Positions 46,313 through 56,871 are shown, counted from the stretch's first letter. The stretch: DNA of 64,000 nt from an uncultured Clostridia bacterium (GCA_947627985.1 CANQYD010000006.1:1-64000), one strand, 5' to 3'. Program-made: numbers and translations. The notes: a model not told the origin generated them from the sequence alone.

Positions 46313-46609
46313 CTCTAAATCGGATATTTGTCATACCTTTTGACCAAGGGCGCGGCGGGTATGGGGCACTTGCACATTATCAAAGCTTGCCTAATTTCCC
46401 ATGCTGTGTGTAACAAAGCAGTTTTTCAAAGCATGCAGCTATTTTGCCTCGCTTCGCTCGGCAAACCCGAGGGGAGAACCCTTTTTGCAAAAGGGCTCTC
46501 CCCGCAGACGCCGGGCTTTGTCTGCGAAACAACCGAGGCAGCATTTGTTGCCGAGGGCAGTTGAGCAGGAACAAAACCGGCTTCTGCTGACCCCCTTTCC
46601 CAAAATCTT

Positions 46610-46785
46610 TCCCCCTCCCCAGCCCCCTCCCCCTTTTAGGGGAGGGGGCTACGCTCTACTTATAGCTTTGCACAAGGAATGCCGGGGTGGGGGTATGCTT
46701 AAAACAGCATGAGTTCATTTTCCGGCGGGAAAATGAACGAATACCTTTTACCAATGGGTAGGAGAGGGTGGGGACTATTATTTTA
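46610..46785 (-). repeat. Variable-palindrome element, copy E
   Basis: Reverse complement has AAAAGGTATTC-[GTTCATTTTCC..GGAAAATGAAC]-TCATGCTGTTTTAAGCA; palindrome as in copy A. Confidence 0.75.
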
Positions 46786-46959
46786 TATTTAAGTCGTTGT
46801 TTATTTCCTTCCTACGCTACTACTATGTTGGGGACAACCCCTGCGTGTTCTTGTCTGCAAAACAACCGAGGTAATCGCTCAACAACGCGATTAAAACTCT
46901 TTGAGCCGACCGAGGCAATCGTTGCCGCTGAGGGAAGGCGAAAAGATAGTTTTAACGCT

Positions 46960-47075
46960 TTGTTTGCCGAAGGCAGTTGAGCAGGAACAAAACCGGAATG
47001 TAACGGAGACCCCCGCAAGCCCTTTAAAAAGGGCTCGATCCAAAACTTGACTTGTCTCAACTAAGGTTGGGTGCA
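46960..47075 (-). repeat. Truncated copy of gene-3'-end hairpin array on the minus strand
   Basis: Reverse complement: ATTCTGCACCCAACCTTAGTTGAGACAAGTCAAGTTTTGGATCGAGCCCTTTTTAAAGGGCTTGCGGGGGTCTCCGTTACATTCCGGTTTTGT. Confidence 0.7.
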
Positions 47076-47270
47076 GAATTTCTAATCTCTAACCTTCTAA
47101 CATTCTAACTTCTAAAAGCAAAAGCTGGGCAAAACCTTTTTGCCCCGTCTCATTTCAACCTAACCGCAAAATCCCGCCCACCAATCTCTACCTTCTATTC
47201 TCTAACTTCTATCTTCTAAGTTGACTTTCCCCCGCAAATTTGCTATACTTATCAAAAAGGAGGAATTACC

Positions 47271-50200
47271 GTGTTTGACGAAAGAAATCGCTATGTTATC
47301 AAAAACTATCAGAAAAAGCCCACCTTCTCGAGCTTCCTGCCCGGGATCGCAGGTCCGATGGGCGTGCCGCTCTGGTGCTACTACAACAACCGCGGACAGG
47401 CTGTCTGCTCATTCGGCGCCCGCGACCGCGACCACGCGATCATGGAATTCTCAGCCGCTCACTCAGCCTATCGCGACGTCTCCCGCAGGGGCTTTCGCAC
47501 ATTCGCGATCATCGACGGCAGCTTCAGGGAACTCTTTACCTCCTCAGCCGACATGCACATAGGCGCCGGCGAGGTAGAAATCGTTTCGGAGGATGATAAA
47601 CTGCGCGCCTCAGCCCTTTACTTCGGGCTCCCGGGCGAGCGTACCCCCGCGCTTGTCAGGATTTTGCGGATCAAAAACATCACCCAAAATACGGTAAATC
47701 TCTCGGTTCTTGACGGCATGCCGGAGGTCGTCTGCTTCGGGGTCAATCAGGATTCCCTGAAAAACATGCCCCAGCTCTCAAAGGCATGGATGAGGGCTGA
47801 GAACTTTGATACCGGGCTCACCTGCTTCCGCGTGCGGGCTTCGATGGAAGACGCGGCTCGCGTCACCGAGGTCAAGGGCTGCAACTTCTGCATCGCGAAA
47901 GACGAGACGGGCGCGCTCTTAAAGCCGATCGTCCAGCCCACGCTCGTATTCGGGGAGGACACATCTTTAACGGTTCCCGAGGGATTTATTGAGATGGGTA
48001 TAGACGGATTGTGCGCCGCGCCCCAGTTTGCCGAGAACTGTTTCCCCTGCTGCTTCCTCCCGAAAAAGTGCGCTCTTGAGCCGGAAGGAGAGATCATCAT
48101 CTACTCCCTCTACGGTCAGGCTGAGGAGAAGAGCCGTGCAGAAGCTCTTGCGGATAAATTATCTCCCGAATATTTCGAGGCGAAGCGCAAAGAGGCTGAG
48201 GACTTGGTAGATGAGATATGTTCCCCGGCTTCCGTAAAGACCGCCGACCCTGTATTTGACGAATATTGCAGACTTACATATCTTGACAACGTCCTTCGCG
48301 GGGGAATGCCGGTGTTCTTTGAGCACGGCGGGAAGAAGACACCGTTCTACATCTACTCAAGAAAACACGGCGACCCCGAACGCGAGTACAACTATTTCAC
48401 CGTCGGCGGGGAATATTTTGCACAGGGCAACGGCAATTTCCGGGACGTCAACCAAAACCGCCGAAGCGACGTACTCTTTGCCCCGAAGCTTAGGGATTTG
48501 AGTATCCGCACATTCTTTGAGCTCATTCAGACCGACGGCTATAACCCGCTTGTGATAACCGCGGCGAGCTTTAAGATCACTTCCGAGGGCTTGCGCGAGC
48601 TTCTTGAATCGGTGCCGGACGGCGGAAAAGATAATGTTCGGGATTTATTATCTGCTAATTTCACCCCCGGACGGCTTGCCATGGATCTTGAAGACTGCGG
48701 TCTTGATCGCGATAAAGTCCTCGAACTTACTGCCGCGGCGGTCACGAATTCCGAGAGCGAACCCGACGCCGACTTCGGCGAGGGGTATTGGTGCGACCAC
48801 TGGACCTACAACATCGACCTCATCGAGAGTTATCTTGCGGTCTATCCCGAATGCGCCGAGGAGCTGATGTTCGGTTCCCCCGATTACCGGTGGTACGAGC
48901 CGAGGGCGACGGTCAGACCGAGAGCCGAGAGATATGTCATGACCGAAGGCGGGCTGAGGCAGTATAACGCCGTCGCGATGAGAAATCCGGCTGGCAAGTG
49001 GTCGAAAGACCGCTCGGGCAGCGAGATGAAGAGCCCGCTGATCGAAAAAATGCTCCTTCTCTGCGCGATAAAGACCTCCACCCTTGACCCCGCAGGAATG
49101 GGTATCGAGATGGAAGGCGGCAAGCCGGGTTGGTATGACGCGCTGAACGGGCTTCCGGGGCTTTTGGGGTCCTCTGTAGCCGAGACGTGCGAGTTGCTCC
49201 GCTATATCAGATTCACCGAAAAAGCCCTGAATTCAAGACCCGGAGCCGTCGAGATATATGCCGAAACCGCGGAACTTTTGGATCAGGTCTCAAAGATAAT
49301 CTCGACCGGGACCGACCTCTTTGCGCGCTGGGAGGCTCTTAACGATCTTCGGGAAAGCTACCGCGAAAAGACGGCGGCGGGATTTGTCGGGAGAAAGGTT
49401 TTTGTCGAGAGATCGAAGACCGCCGAGACCCTCGGTATCCTTGAAAAAGCCGTTGAGAGCGGGATAGATAATGCTCTTAATTATTGCGATGGGATTTGCC
49501 CGACCTACTTCACCTACGATGCCGAGGGCTTGATGCAGACGGATAACGGCGTTTTCCCGACATCATTAAAACCCACCGTCCTGCCGCTCTTCTTGGAAGG
49601 ACCGGTGCACTGGCTGAAGCTGGGCGACGACATATCCAAAAAGCGGGAGACCGTCGAAAAAATCCGCCGAAGCGGGCTTTACGATGAAGAGCTCAAGATG
49701 TATAAGGTCAACGCGAGCCTTCAGGACGTGAGCTTCGAGGCGGGTCGGGCGAAGGCGTTTGTGCCGGGCTGGCTGGAGAACGAGTCGGTCTGGCTACACA
49801 TGGAGTATAAATATCTTCTGGAACTTTTGCGCAGCGGGCTCTATCCCGAGTTTGAAAAGGCATTCAAGGACGCCGCCGTGCCCTTCTTAGACCCCGAAAA
49901 ATACGGCAGAAGCCCGCTCGAGAACGTCTCCTTCATATCCTCCTCCGCAAACCCCGACAAGACCGCACACGGCAGGGGATTTGTAGCGAGACTGTCCGGC
50001 TCGACCGCAGAATTTTTACAGATTTTAGAAATTATGCTCTTCGGCAAGACCCCGTTTGAATATAAAAACGGCGAGCTGAAACTCAAATTCGAGCCGACGA
50101 TACCCGGCTATCTCATGCCCGAAAACGGCGAAATTTCGGCGATGTTCTTGGGGCAGATCGAGGTTAAGTACAAAGCACCCGGGCTTAGGAGCCTTACCCC

Positions 50201-50342
50201 CGGAAAGACCAAACCGGCAAGCTATGAGCTGGAGTATGTGAGCGGCACGAAGAAGGAGATCGTCTCCGACCGCCTCGGAGCCGCGGACGCGGAAGCCGTG
50301 AGGGACGGTAGGATCAGGGGGATCGTTGTGCAGTTCGGATGA
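47271..50342 (+). CDS. GH94-type glycoside phosphorylase (cellobiose phosphorylase-like), GTG start
   Basis: GPMGVPLWCYYNNRGQAVCSFGARDRDHAIMEFSAAHSAYRDVSRRGFRTF; WSKDRSGSEMKSPLIEKM; 1023 aa. Confidence 0.85.
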   Translation: MFDERNRYVIKNYQKKPTFSSFLPGIAGPMGVPLWCYYNNRGQAVCSFGARDRDHAIMEFSAAHSAYRDVSRRGFRTFAIIDGSFRELFTSSADMHIGAGEVEIVSEDDKLRASALYFGLPGERTPALVRILRIKNITQNTVNLSVLDGMPEVVCFGVNQDSLKNMPQLSKAWMRAENFDTGLTCFRVRASMEDAARVTEVKGCNFCIAKDETGALLKPIVQPTLVFGEDTSLTVPEGFIEMGIDGLCAAPQFAENCFPCCFLPKKCALEPEGEIIIYSLYGQAEEKSRAEALADKLSPEYFEAKRKEAEDLVDEICSPASVKTADPVFDEYCRLTYLDNVLRGGMPVFFEHGGKKTPFYIYSRKHGDPEREYNYFTVGGEYFAQGNGNFRDVNQNRRSDVLFAPKLRDLSIRTFFELIQTDGYNPLVITAASFKITSEGLRELLESVPDGGKDNVRDLLSANFTPGRLAMDLEDCGLDRDKVLELTAAAVTNSESEPDADFGEGYWCDHWTYNIDLIESYLAVYPECAEELMFGSPDYRWYEPRATVRPRAERYVMTEGGLRQYNAVAMRNPAGKWSKDRSGSEMKSPLIEKMLLLCAIKTSTLDPAGMGIEMEGGKPGWYDALNGLPGLLGSSVAETCELLRYIRFTEKALNSRPGAVEIYAETAELLDQVSKIISTGTDLFARWEALNDLRESYREKTAAGFVGRKVFVERSKTAETLGILEKAVESGIDNALNYCDGICPTYFTYDAEGLMQTDNGVFPTSLKPTVLPLFLEGPVHWLKLGDDISKKRETVEKIRRSGLYDEELKMYKVNASLQDVSFEAGRAKAFVPGWLENESVWLHMEYKYLLELLRSGLYPEFEKAFKDAAVPFLDPEKYGRSPLENVSFISSSANPDKTAHGRGFVARLSGSTAEFLQILEIMLFGKTPFEYKNGELKLKFEPTIPGYLMPENGEISAMFLGQIEVKYKAPGLRSLTPGKTKPASYELEYVSGTKKEIVSDRLGAADAEAVRDGRIRGIVVQFG

Positions 50343-50383
50343 CAAAGATCAGAAGATCGGAAGTCGGTTTAAATTTCAGAAAT

Positions 50384-50421
50384 CCCGCAGGATTGTGTTT
50401 TGGGCATGATCCTGCGGGGTT
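50384..50421 (+). terminator. Rho-independent terminator of GH94 gene
   Basis: CCCGCAGGAT..ATCCTGCGGGGTTTGTTT. Confidence 0.7.
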
Positions 50422-50489
50422 TGTTTATAATAAATGTATGGCAGGGGAGCAGGTTACAAAAATTCCCTGAAAAAATTTTCTTAACCCCC

Positions 50490-50537
50490 TTGACAGCTCC
50501 ATTATACCGTGGTATAATACATTATACAAAAGTATAA
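50490..50537 (+). promoter_or_regulatory. Promoter TTGACA-17-TATAAT with twin operator dyads TTATAC-N4-GTATAA
   Basis: TTGACA 50490-50495, TATAAT 50513-50518; dyads at 50502-50517 and 50522-50537, centres 20 bp apart. Confidence 0.85.
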
Positions 50538-50550
50538 CGAGGTGATCCCA

Positions 50551-50943
50551 TTGAAAAAATCCCTGAAAAAACTCGGCGACGCCGAGCTTGAGATCATGCA
50601 GGCGATATGGTCTGCAGAACCTCCGCTGACCTCCGTCGCGATCCGAAAAAAGCTTGAAAACCTCCGCAGCTGGTCGCTTTCGACCATCATGACCTCCCTC
50701 TCGCGGCTCGAGGACAAGGGCTACGTCGTCTGCAAGCGGGACGGCGGCGCCAACCTCTATTACCCCGCCGTCACCGAGAACGACTACAAAGCGGGCGCGA
50801 GCGAGAGTTTCTTAAAAAAACTCTACAACAATTCCGCGCGAAGCCTCGTCGCCACGCTCTACGACAACGATCTTTTGGACGGCGACGACATTCGCGAGCT
50901 GCGTGAATATCTCGACAGACTGGAGCGTGAAAACCGTGACTGA
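50551..50943 (+). CDS. blaI: BlaI/MecI/CopY family repressor, TTG start
   Basis: LGDAELEIMQAIWSAEPPLTSVAIRKKLENLRSWSLSTIMTSLSRLEDKGYVVCKRDGGANLYYP. Confidence 0.93.
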   Translation: MKKSLKKLGDAELEIMQAIWSAEPPLTSVAIRKKLENLRSWSLSTIMTSLSRLEDKGYVVCKRDGGANLYYPAVTENDYKAGASESFLKKLYNNSARSLVATLYDNDLLDGDDIRELREYLDRLERENRD

Positions 50944-53900
50944 GCTGTTTATGACGGTCCTTGCGATCTCTCTTTCGACAGGCATTATCGCGCTTATTCT
51001 GATGATTTTATCGCCGCTCGTCAACATGCGCTACGCTTCAAAGTGGAGGTTCATGATCTGGGTCGTGATCGCTTTGAGGCTGATGATTCCCATCAGCGGC
51101 TTTATACCGAGGAGTGAGTCCGAAAAAAATGTAACTTCTCCCGACGCGGCTCTGCCCCAAGCCGAGGTATATGAAGAGGCTCCGAGGCAGGTCTATCCAA
51201 GGATCGAGATCACCGTGCCCGAGCGCTTTTCCGAGCCCATCACCCCGGCAAATCAGCCCGAGATTTCCGCTCCGATACCCGAGTATACGCCTTTGGAGAT
51301 ATGCTCGTTCATCTGGCTGGCGGTCGCTTTATCGGTATTTTCGGGGCAGATGATCATCTTCATCATATATAAACGCCGCCTGATAAAACGCGGAAAAGAG
51401 ATAGATTCCGGCGAGCCGATCGACATCTTTAACGCCTTAAAATCCGAGATGAATACCGGTCGCGGGCTGAGGCTGTTTTGGTGTCCCAAGGCTCCGAGCC
51501 CGATGATCATGGGCTATTTCCGACCCGTTTTATGCCTCCCGAGGAAGGACTACGACCCCGAGCAGCTAAGATTCATAATCCGCCACGAGCTGACCCATTT
51601 TAAGCGCCGCGACGTCTGGTTCAAGCTTTTATTCACCGCGGCAGCTTCTGTTCACTGGTTCAACCCGGCTGTCTGGATAATGAGACGGCGCGCCGACGTC
51701 GACATGGAGCTTTCCGTAGATGAAAAGGTCGTCGAGAGGTCGGATTTCGATGAAAAGAAGGCTTACACCGAGGCGCTTCTATACACCGCGAGCGAGCAAA
51801 GGTCCCTTTCCTGCGCGCTTTCGACGCATTTCAGCGGGGGAGCAAAAGTTATGAAAAAGAGATTTTCAAATATATTATCCAAAATCAACCGCAAAAACGG
51901 CATTTTACTGCTTATCTTGGTCGTCGTGATAGTGGCGCTTGCCGGGGCTTTGATCGGCTTCTCGATAGCCGATAACCCCTTGGAGCGCGCAAACAGTATC
52001 ATCGCCGAAATGCAGGAAAATAATGATTTAAGGCTCGTTTCCGAGATCATCTATCACGAACTCTCTTCCGAATTTATTGACGGCGAGCAGCCCTATCCCT
52101 ATTACACCGAGCGGCAGACCATCGACGGCTATACCGACCAATTCGCCGCCATGCCGACGCCCTATAACACCAAAGAGCGCTGCATGGAAGCCCTCGGCAG
52201 GGTGTTCACCGAATCGGCGTGCAAGGCGAGGGAGAACTGCTTCGAGCCGGGCATGTACTGCGACGTAGACGACGACGGCACGCTCTGGTATGCATTGGGC
52301 GAACCCGCAAGATATCTCTTCATAGTGCCGTTTGAGAGCGCAGAGAAGGTCTCGGGTCGGATAATCGCAAAGACAAAATTTGTCTGGCAGGACAATTCCC
52401 TCACCGACTGCGAGATCGCCTTTAAAAAGGAAAACGGCGTCTGGAAGATCGACGGGATCACCGACCCGGACAGCAGTTACGTCATCGACATTGCGACCCC
52501 CGTCACCCGAGAGGATATGGGTCTGCCTCCTGCCGAAATTCCCGAAGAGAACGCAAAAGAGCTTGAAAATACCATAAAAACCGCCTCCGGCGCAGATACC
52601 GTCTACGCCTTTGAAGCCCGCGATTTTGACGGCGACGGCACATATGAAGCCTTCGGCGTGACCGGTCAGCCGCTTGATAGCGGAACGCTTTGGTTTGCAA
52701 ATTCGGGCGGCGCCGAGGCTGTATATGAAAACGAGGGCTTCGCGGTATCGGAAGACGGCGGCGGGCATGTTTTGGAGTTGGGAAGAACCTCTCTCTACAC
52801 CGTCGAGCAGGGCTACGGCACCGTCACTTTTTCGCTCGTCATGGGCGTTAAAAACGGAAAGTGGTATGAGGACGAGATCTCGGGTCGCGGCTCGGATATC
52901 CGTGCCGAAAGCGCCGACGGCGTCACCGTCATCGACGCCTCGGGATATGACGCTTTTATTGATCCGAACGGCGAAAATTCCGGCGGGCACACATACAAGA
53001 CCTACTATTTATATTACGACGGCGAGGGATTTAAAGAATACGGCGGCAGCGAGATCACCGAAAAGGAGTTTGAGAGCCTCGGCGGTCGGGAGATTTTGGA
53101 CGAGCTTTCAGACAGCGGATACGAAATCAGAAACATTATCCGCAGAAGCAATCAGATAATCAACTTAAATTATTATTTCACCGATCCCGACGGCACCGTT
53201 GAGAATAAAAACCGCACCTATGGGATCGCCGACAGGCTGATCTTAATAGAAGAGGGCGACGGGGTTTATGAGACCTCCTTCCTGCCCGACATCGTGGTCT
53301 ACCCAGACGGCGCAGACTACGGTCCCGAGGCAAGCGAGGTGGAGAGGCTGATCGAGAATGATCTTCTGATCACCCGCCTTATCGATTACGAGAGCCCCGA
53401 ATATGACCCGAACGACACGATTGAAGTGGATTCTCAGACATATTATCACATCACCGACGAGAGATTTGACACCCCCGAGTGGCAGGAGTTTGTGGGATCG
53501 GTATACGCGGGAGGCGAACTCACGCGGGCAAGCTCGGCATTTGTGGAGCATGACGGCAAGCTCTATTGCGACGGCGGGAGCAGGGGATATGACCGCACCG
53601 ACCGCTACACCTACACCGTCATGTCAAGATATGTAAACGGGGACGACGCGGGAGCCGTCGTCAGGGTAGCAAACGAATACACCGACGGCACGCAGACCGA
53701 TTTCATCTACTACCGCCTTGTGAAGCTGTCAGACGGCTGGAGGATTGCGCAGAAATCTGCAGAATATTCCGAAGTCGCAGGAGCTGCGGGAACGCCTGAC
53801 GAGAGCGATGCAAGAAAGTATATCGGTTACAACGTGGACAAGGCGCTTGTCGAAATCTCAAGTAATGAGGAGCAGGACGAGATCATGAGGCTGAGTTTTG

Positions 53901-55384
53901 ATCTGCCGGAGGACTGGGCCTATGACGGCTGGTCGGTCGCGCTTTTGGGCGACAGGAAAGTCCTTGAAATTTCAAGCCCGTTCTCGATCGACGAATACGA
54001 CCCCGACTTATTCCGCACATTCCCCGAGGGCACCTCATACCCGCAAAGCTATACCCCGGACGAGGGCGAATTCTCGGAGGTGACGGTGCTTTCTGAGGAG
54101 GAGCATGACCCCGAGGCCGGCGCTCCGTATGTATTCCTGAAAAAATCTGTAGTGACCGAGGGGAACAGTGAGTTCGGGATCTCTCGGTATGTCGCCCAAA
54201 GCGGCAGCTATGGGGTATATCTGAGTTTCTTCAATACCGCAAATATCGACAGCCGAGAATTTGACGGGATCTGCATAAACGTCATAAGAACGCTCGGGAT
54301 CTCCGAGGCTCCGGACGAGCAGGAGAGCGGGGAATATAAAAACTACACCGCGGAGCTCGGCGTGAGCCTCCCCGAACCGGACGGCTCGGGTCTCAGCTTC
54401 AGCTACACCGGCGAGCGGGTCAACGCGGAGTATTCTCTGCCTGCGGCTTGGCAGCCCGACGGCGCTAACAGCGCGGAAATTCCGGGCGGCGGCGAGTTTG
54501 CGATAATGAATATCTTCCCCGAGAACCGCTGCGACCCCGAGGACTTCCGCCGCGTTCCCGAGGGCGCGAAGTTCCCGCAGATCATCAACGCCGGCGAGGG
54601 CGAGAGCGCCGATATCACGGTCGTGCAGGAGGAGGTCTCTGCCGAAAGCGGCGAGCGGATCATTTATTATTGCAGCTACATGACGGGCGGCAGGGACTAT
54701 TCGGAATATATCGTAACCGCGGACGGCTACGCGTTCCGGATACGCTTCACGGAGCCCGAAGTCGGCTATGAGGAGTTCTACAGCGAATGCTCGGCGGTCG
54801 TGTACAGCCTCGGGGCAAGCCCGGTTTCGGACGGCGGTGAGACGGGCGTGACTGATCCCGAGCCGGACAAATTGATAAGATACAGTGTTGAAATGCCGCT
54901 TTCCGACGTATCGAAAAGAGGCGACAGCGTTGAATTTTCCTCACGCGACGAGCGGACGGCGGTCGGGTTTGCGCTGCCGTCTGATTGGGAATTCAACGGC
55001 TATTCGGTCGCGGACGTTGACGGCGCAAAGGTCTTTGAGATCGCCTATCCTTTCCCGATAGAGGAATTTGACCCCGAAATTTTCCGCCTACTCCCCGAGG
55101 GCACGGTTTACCCGCAAAGCTATACCCCATCGGACGGTGAGCATGGCGAGATAACGGTATACTATGAGCAGGCGAACGAGCAGAATGAAGAAATGCCCTA
55201 TATTTTCCTGCAAAATTATCGCACCGAGGGCTACTACGGCGGGCAGGATGTGGCGGCATATGTCGTAAAATGCGGAGATTACGGCGTTTATATGTCGTTC
55301 ATAAAGCCGGACGGCATGACCGATCAGGAGTTTGACGGGATATGTCTTAATGTCATAAATACGCTTTCGGTCGCGGAATTTTAG
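50936..55384 (+). CDS. BlaR1-like M56 metallopeptidase with very large extracytoplasmic sensor region and three C-terminal repeats
   Basis: GTG start overlapping blaI stop; FIIRHELTHFKRRDVWFKLLFTAAASVHWFNPAVW; repeats FDLPEDWAYDGW.., YSLPAAWQPDGA.., FALPSDWEFNGY.. Confidence 0.9.
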   Translation: MTELFMTVLAISLSTGIIALILMILSPLVNMRYASKWRFMIWVVIALRLMIPISGFIPRSESEKNVTSPDAALPQAEVYEEAPRQVYPRIEITVPERFSEPITPANQPEISAPIPEYTPLEICSFIWLAVALSVFSGQMIIFIIYKRRLIKRGKEIDSGEPIDIFNALKSEMNTGRGLRLFWCPKAPSPMIMGYFRPVLCLPRKDYDPEQLRFIIRHELTHFKRRDVWFKLLFTAAASVHWFNPAVWIMRRRADVDMELSVDEKVVERSDFDEKKAYTEALLYTASEQRSLSCALSTHFSGGAKVMKKRFSNILSKINRKNGILLLILVVVIVALAGALIGFSIADNPLERANSIIAEMQENNDLRLVSEIIYHELSSEFIDGEQPYPYYTERQTIDGYTDQFAAMPTPYNTKERCMEALGRVFTESACKARENCFEPGMYCDVDDDGTLWYALGEPARYLFIVPFESAEKVSGRIIAKTKFVWQDNSLTDCEIAFKKENGVWKIDGITDPDSSYVIDIATPVTREDMGLPPAEIPEENAKELENTIKTASGADTVYAFEARDFDGDGTYEAFGVTGQPLDSGTLWFANSGGAEAVYENEGFAVSEDGGGHVLELGRTSLYTVEQGYGTVTFSLVMGVKNGKWYEDEISGRGSDIRAESADGVTVIDASGYDAFIDPNGENSGGHTYKTYYLYYDGEGFKEYGGSEITEKEFESLGGREILDELSDSGYEIRNIIRRSNQIINLNYYFTDPDGTVENKNRTYGIADRLILIEEGDGVYETSFLPDIVVYPDGADYGPEASEVERLIENDLLITRLIDYESPEYDPNDTIEVDSQTYYHITDERFDTPEWQEFVGSVYAGGELTRASSAFVEHDGKLYCDGGSRGYDRTDRYTYTVMSRYVNGDDAGAVVRVANEYTDGTQTDFIYYRLVKLSDGWRIAQKSAEYSEVAGAAGTPDESDARKYIGYNVDKALVEISSNEEQDEIMRLSFDLPEDWAYDGWSVALLGDRKVLEISSPFSIDEYDPDLFRTFPEGTSYPQSYTPDEGEFSEVTVLSEEEHDPEAGAPYVFLKKSVVTEGNSEFGISRYVAQSGSYGVYLSFFNTANIDSREFDGICINVIRTLGISEAPDEQESGEYKNYTAELGVSLPEPDGSGLSFSYTGERVNAEYSLPAAWQPDGANSAEIPGGGEFAIMNIFPENRCDPEDFRRVPEGAKFPQIINAGEGESADITVVQEEVSAESGERIIYYCSYMTGGRDYSEYIVTADGYAFRIRFTEPEVGYEEFYSECSAVVYSLGASPVSDGGETGVTDPEPDKLIRYSVEMPLSDVSKRGDSVEFSSRDERTAVGFALPSDWEFNGYSVADVDGAKVFEIAYPFPIEEFDPEIFRLLPEGTVYPQSYTPSDGEHGEITVYYEQANEQNEEMPYIFLQNYRTEGYYGGQDVAAYVVKCGDYGVYMSFIKPDGMTDQEFDGICLNVINTLSVAEF

Positions 55385-55431
55385 AATACCGCATATCAGC
55401 TATATACCCTGTAAAAGAAGTGTAAAATAAA

Positions 55432-55453
55432 AATCCCCCTCATTCGGGGGATT
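55432..55453 (+). terminator. Rho-independent terminator
   Basis: AATCCCCC-TCATTC-GGGGGATT. Confidence 0.7.
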
Positions 55454-55617
55454 CATTATATCAGAAAATGATAAAGAGCGCCGCCGACCTGCAACCTGCC
55501 CGAAATGCTGAAAGATGAGGATTTTTTCAGCGAGGTATTTTACAGAAAGGCTTGAAATAAGCAGAATATTTTCACAAAGTGCGCACTTCTATACCCACCC
55601 TATGGGGGTATGTGTTC

Positions 55618-55825
55618 TCTGCGAGGCTTGCCCATGCCCCGCCCGAATACTCCAATCGCCAGTCCATTTGGAACTCCGTCGAAAAATCCGAGCCGTACCC
55701 CAAAGCACAGCTTGCATATAGCTTTGACATCGCCTTGCAAAACGAGTTTTCCGCCGAGGAGAACATCACGCTTGCAAGGCGGTTTTTGTTAAGCGCGTTT
55801 GTGAGCCGCAGCATAAATTACAGCT
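55618..55825 (+). pseudogene. Remnant of MobA/MobL (MOBQ-type) relaxase
   Basis: FSARLAHAPPEYSNRQSIWNSVEKSEPYPKAQLAYSFDIALQNEFSAEENITLARRFLLSAFVSRSINY resembles relaxase NREaLWNaVE...LAREi.iALP.Els.e.ni.Lar.fv...FV.rGM. Confidence 0.7.
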
Positions 55826-55867
55826 TGCTATTGAATGATGGGATGATGGGATGCGCAGCAATCAATA

Positions 55868-56721
55868 TCATTCTTGCTCTATCTCCCCAACCGCCAGCAG
55901 GTTATCCTTGCCCATTCCGCAGACATACGGATTAGAATCAAATTTATAGCAAAAATCCAGAAAATCTCTCTTCTGCTCCGGGTCGGACATCAGCCTGAGC
56001 AAAATCTCCCGCGGAATCGTGCACCGTATGCGCCGGGACCGGACAGCTGAATATTCCTGACCCCAAAACCGCGCAGAATTCGCTCCAGCTCGTCGGTCAT
56101 CACCCGCTCCGCATTTTGCTTATCAAAATGAAAATCCCGTATCATCTTTTCACAATTGGCAACGCTCCACTGCACGAACGGGTCCGCGCATTTTTCATCA
56201 AGAATAAACTGCGTTTTCTGCACGGGATTGCACAAATACGGCAGCGTGCCCAGCCTGCTCGAAACGCTGAACGCTTTGCGTTTTTTCGCCATTCGCATAA
56301 GATTTTCAATCACCCGGTTTTGGTTAGGATATGTATATGAAATCGGCGCGTCGAAGGACATAACCAAGTCAAAAGATTTATTAGGATAATTATTTAATTC
56401 TTCATGCGCGCCCTTCACAAAAGTGATGCGGTCCGACACCCCGGCGGCTTCCGCAAGTTCTTTTGCCTTGTCGATCATCGGCTGAGAGATGTCAAAATGC
56501 GTCACCCGGCAGCCCTGCTTTGCCGGCAGAGCGGGAAACCGCCCGCTTCCCGCGCCGCCGTCGAAAACCGTCCGAATGCCGTCCATATGCTCCAAAAGTT
56601 TCCGCTGAATGTGGTCTTTCTGAATGATGTCATCTATGTACGTCTCCTCGCGCCGGCTCTCAAGCTCCCCTTTTTCGGGAAGATTCCACTGTCGCTCGGA
56701 TATTTTTTGGCTGTAGTCCAT
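55868..56721 (-). pseudogene. Class I SAM-dependent methyltransferase with C-terminal frameshift
   Basis: FDGGAGSGRFPALPAKQGCRVTHFDIS; ORF ends GAYGARFRGRFCSG*, but another frame continues TIPREILLRLMSDPEQKRDFLDFCYKFDSNPYVCGMGKDNLLAVGEIEQE* to 55868. Confidence 0.8.
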
Positions 56722-56871
56722 ATTTTATCTCCAATATGATTTTGTTGGGGCGCTATTGTGGCATATTGTGGGGTGTTTGTACTCTCCCCGTGGAACGAAT
56801 ATTATTGACATTTTCTTATTCGCTTGATATAATTTACTTATAAAATAACTCGGAAGTCAGGCGGTAAATAA

